From positions 1 through 16,095 of the forward strand of contig JAIPIM010000048.1 of the NCBI GenBank assembly GCA_021734725.1: a stretch of 16,095 bases of DNA, given 5' to 3'. Positions 14,961-16,095 of this stretch are shown here, one piece after another. The stretch's first letter is position 1; the number at the start of each line of letters is the position of its first letter. The DNA comes from Minisyncoccota bacterium (GTDB lineage: Bacteria > Verrucomicrobiota > Lentisphaeria > Oligosphaerales > MVZH01). The notes below the pieces were generated by a model. The model was not told the origin of the DNA, searched no databases, and saw only the letters and a list, made by a program, of their open reading frames with translations. Position numbers and translations under genes: made by a program.

Positions 14961-15677
14961 ATGCACGACTGGGTCGACACAGCACTCGCACTCCAGGAAA
15001 ACGATCGGCGCATTGCCAAACTTGAGGCGCAGATCGCGTCGGTACCCGCGGAAAAAAAAGAGGCAACCGCCTCGCTTTCCAGAGAAGAGGAGGCTCTTAA
15101 AAACGCCAAGGCCGAAGTCTCCGAAAAAGAAAAAGCAATCAAACACGTGGAAATCGATATCGATACTCTGAATGACAAACGTCAGGATTTCGCGACAAAA
15201 TCCACAATGATCAAGGATAACGAAGAATACCGTAAAGCAATGCACCAGATCGAGCACTGCAGAAAACAGGTCGAAGAACTCGAAGACCAAGAACTCGAAC
15301 TCATGGAGACACTGGAAAAGGCACGTTCAGCCCTACAGGAAGAAAAGACATTGTACGCCGCCGCACAGGAACGCGTAAAACAGCTGATGCTGGACTTGGA
15401 TAAACGCCATGAAAATTGTACGACACAATTGGCGCAAATAGAGCAGAACCGCTCAGAACTGAAAACCGAGTTGCCATCGGACGTGGCAAGCAAGTACGAA
15501 CGAATACTGAAAAACCGACGCGCTAACGGTGCGGATATCACCATACTGGCCCCTATACGGGGCTACAATTGCGGGGCATGCCACATGAACATCCCCCCGC
15601 AAGTCCGCATGGACGCAAGTAAAGGTCTGTTGGTCTCTTGCCCCCAATGCGGAACACTCCTGTATACCGAAGGTTGA
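14961..15677 (+). CDS. C4-type zinc-ribbon coiled-coil protein (CT398-like)
   Basis: The product is 238 aa. Residues about 1-190 form a long, highly charged antiparallel coiled coil rich in Glu, Lys and Gln. A C-terminal zinc ribbon follows: C204 and C207 in YNCGACHMNIPPQ, then C227 and C230 in SCPQCGTLLY. This order is that of the CT398/HP0958 family. Members in Helicobacter and Chlamydia are linked to flagellar or type III secretion and RpoN stability, but the general role is unclear. The ATG at 14961 has GAAGGA 9 nt upstream. truA follows after 25 bp, so the two genes are probably one operon. Confidence 0.92.
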   Translation: MHDWVDTALALQENDRRIAKLEAQIASVPAEKKEATASLSREEEALKNAKAEVSEKEKAIKHVEIDIDTLNDKRQDFATKSTMIKDNEEYRKAMHQIEHCRKQVEELEDQELELMETLEKARSALQEEKTLYAAAQERVKQLMLDLDKRHENCTTQLAQIEQNRSELKTELPSDVASKYERILKNRRANGADITILAPIRGYNCGACHMNIPPQVRMDASKGLLVSCPQCGTLLYTEG

Positions 15678-15702
15678 TAAACCGTCTCCCCTAAACTCTG
15701 CA

Positions 15703-16095
15703 ATGAACGAAACACCACCTGCCCACGATAATTGGCATCTCACACTCGAATACAACGGCACCGCTTACCACGGCTGGCAAATACAGCCACATCATCCAAC
15801 CATACAACGGGAACTGCAATCAAGGATGCGGTTGCTCTTCCAAGACCCCGAACTGTGCATTGCGGGCACAAGCCGAACAGACGCTGGAGTACATGCCCTC
15901 GACCAACACGTTTCTTTCACCACAACACGGCAGACAGGGCTGGATGTCGAATCGCTCCGCACAAAACTCAATCGCTGGCTCCCGGCAGATATCCATGTCA
16001 CAACGATAACACGAGAACCGCCGGGATTTCACGCAAGGCACAGCGCACTTGCGAAAGCCTATACGTATGTCATCGACACCACCAGCGCTCCCAAC
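15703..16095 (+). CDS. truA: tRNA pseudouridine(38-40) synthase TruA, 3' end beyond the window
   Basis: The frame is open from ATG 15703 to the right edge, giving the first 131 residues of a protein usually about 250-270 aa. LTLEYNGTAYHGWQIQP (13-29) is the TruA opening. GTSRTDAGVHALDQ (55-68) contains the catalytic Asp60. FHARHSALAKAYTYVI (109-124) is the next conserved block. TruA isomerises U38-U40 in the anticodon arm of many tRNAs. The gene lies 25 bp after the zinc-ribbon gene, with only a weak ribosome site. The nearby tRNA-Leu is probably coincidental. Confidence 0.96.
   Translation, partial: MNETPPAHDNWHLTLEYNGTAYHGWQIQPHHPTIQRELQSRMRLLFQDPELCIAGTSRTDAGVHALDQHVSFTTTRQTGLDVESLRTKLNRWLPADIHVTTITREPPGFHARHSALAKAYTYVIDTTSAPN

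Overview
The window reads as ordinary chromosomal DNA from a moderately GC-rich Gram-negative bacterium. Several features hint at the PVC assemblage (Verrucomicrobiota, Kiritimatiellota, Lentisphaerota or Planctomycetota): a stand-alone GGQ-domain release-factor-like protein, a polysaccharide locus with sulfotransferases, a C4 zinc-ribbon coiled-coil gene next to truA, and a GC-rich tandem repeat between convergent genes. This placement is an inference from gene content and has low to moderate confidence. No phage, plasmid, transposase or CRISPR signal was found.

Region 1 (1-6530, minus strand) is a surface or exopolysaccharide operon. Read 5' to 3' it holds a winged-helix regulator fused to a Rossmann-like domain (start 6351), a Wzx/MOP-type flippase, a sulfotransferase-like protein, a second sulfotransferase, a family 9 glycosyltransferase and a family 2 glycosyltransferase that runs off the left edge. 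A sigma70-like promoter (6500-6527) is overlapped by a perfect hyphenated palindrome and lies about 140 bp upstream of the regulator gene. The first genes are tightly packed (28 bp, then 53 bp, then an overlap), so the regulator probably controls its own operon. Two sulfotransferases beside two glycosyltransferases and a flippase suggest a sulfated glycan. The 3' part of the first sulfotransferase gene looks frameshifted.

Region 2 (6541-6993) has no convincing gene. It carries a 19-bp direct repeat and several hairpins.

Region 3 (6994-12224) holds lon on the minus strand with a good promoter. Divergent from it is a plus-strand pair: a GGQ release-factor-like protein and an ABC-F ATPase. Both are translation-associated families.

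Region 4 (12225-12502) lies between convergent genes. It contains six copies of a 29-bp-period repeat bracketed by two related hairpins that could act as a bidirectional terminator or a mobile repeat.

Region 5 (12503-13911, minus) is a two-gene unit: a glyoxalase-II-like metallohydrolase followed by a pteridine-reductase-type SDR. Region 6 (14067-16095, plus) holds a CBS-pair protein, tRNA-Leu(TAA), a doubtful 45-aa ORF, a C4 zinc-ribbon coiled-coil protein and the 5' part of truA.
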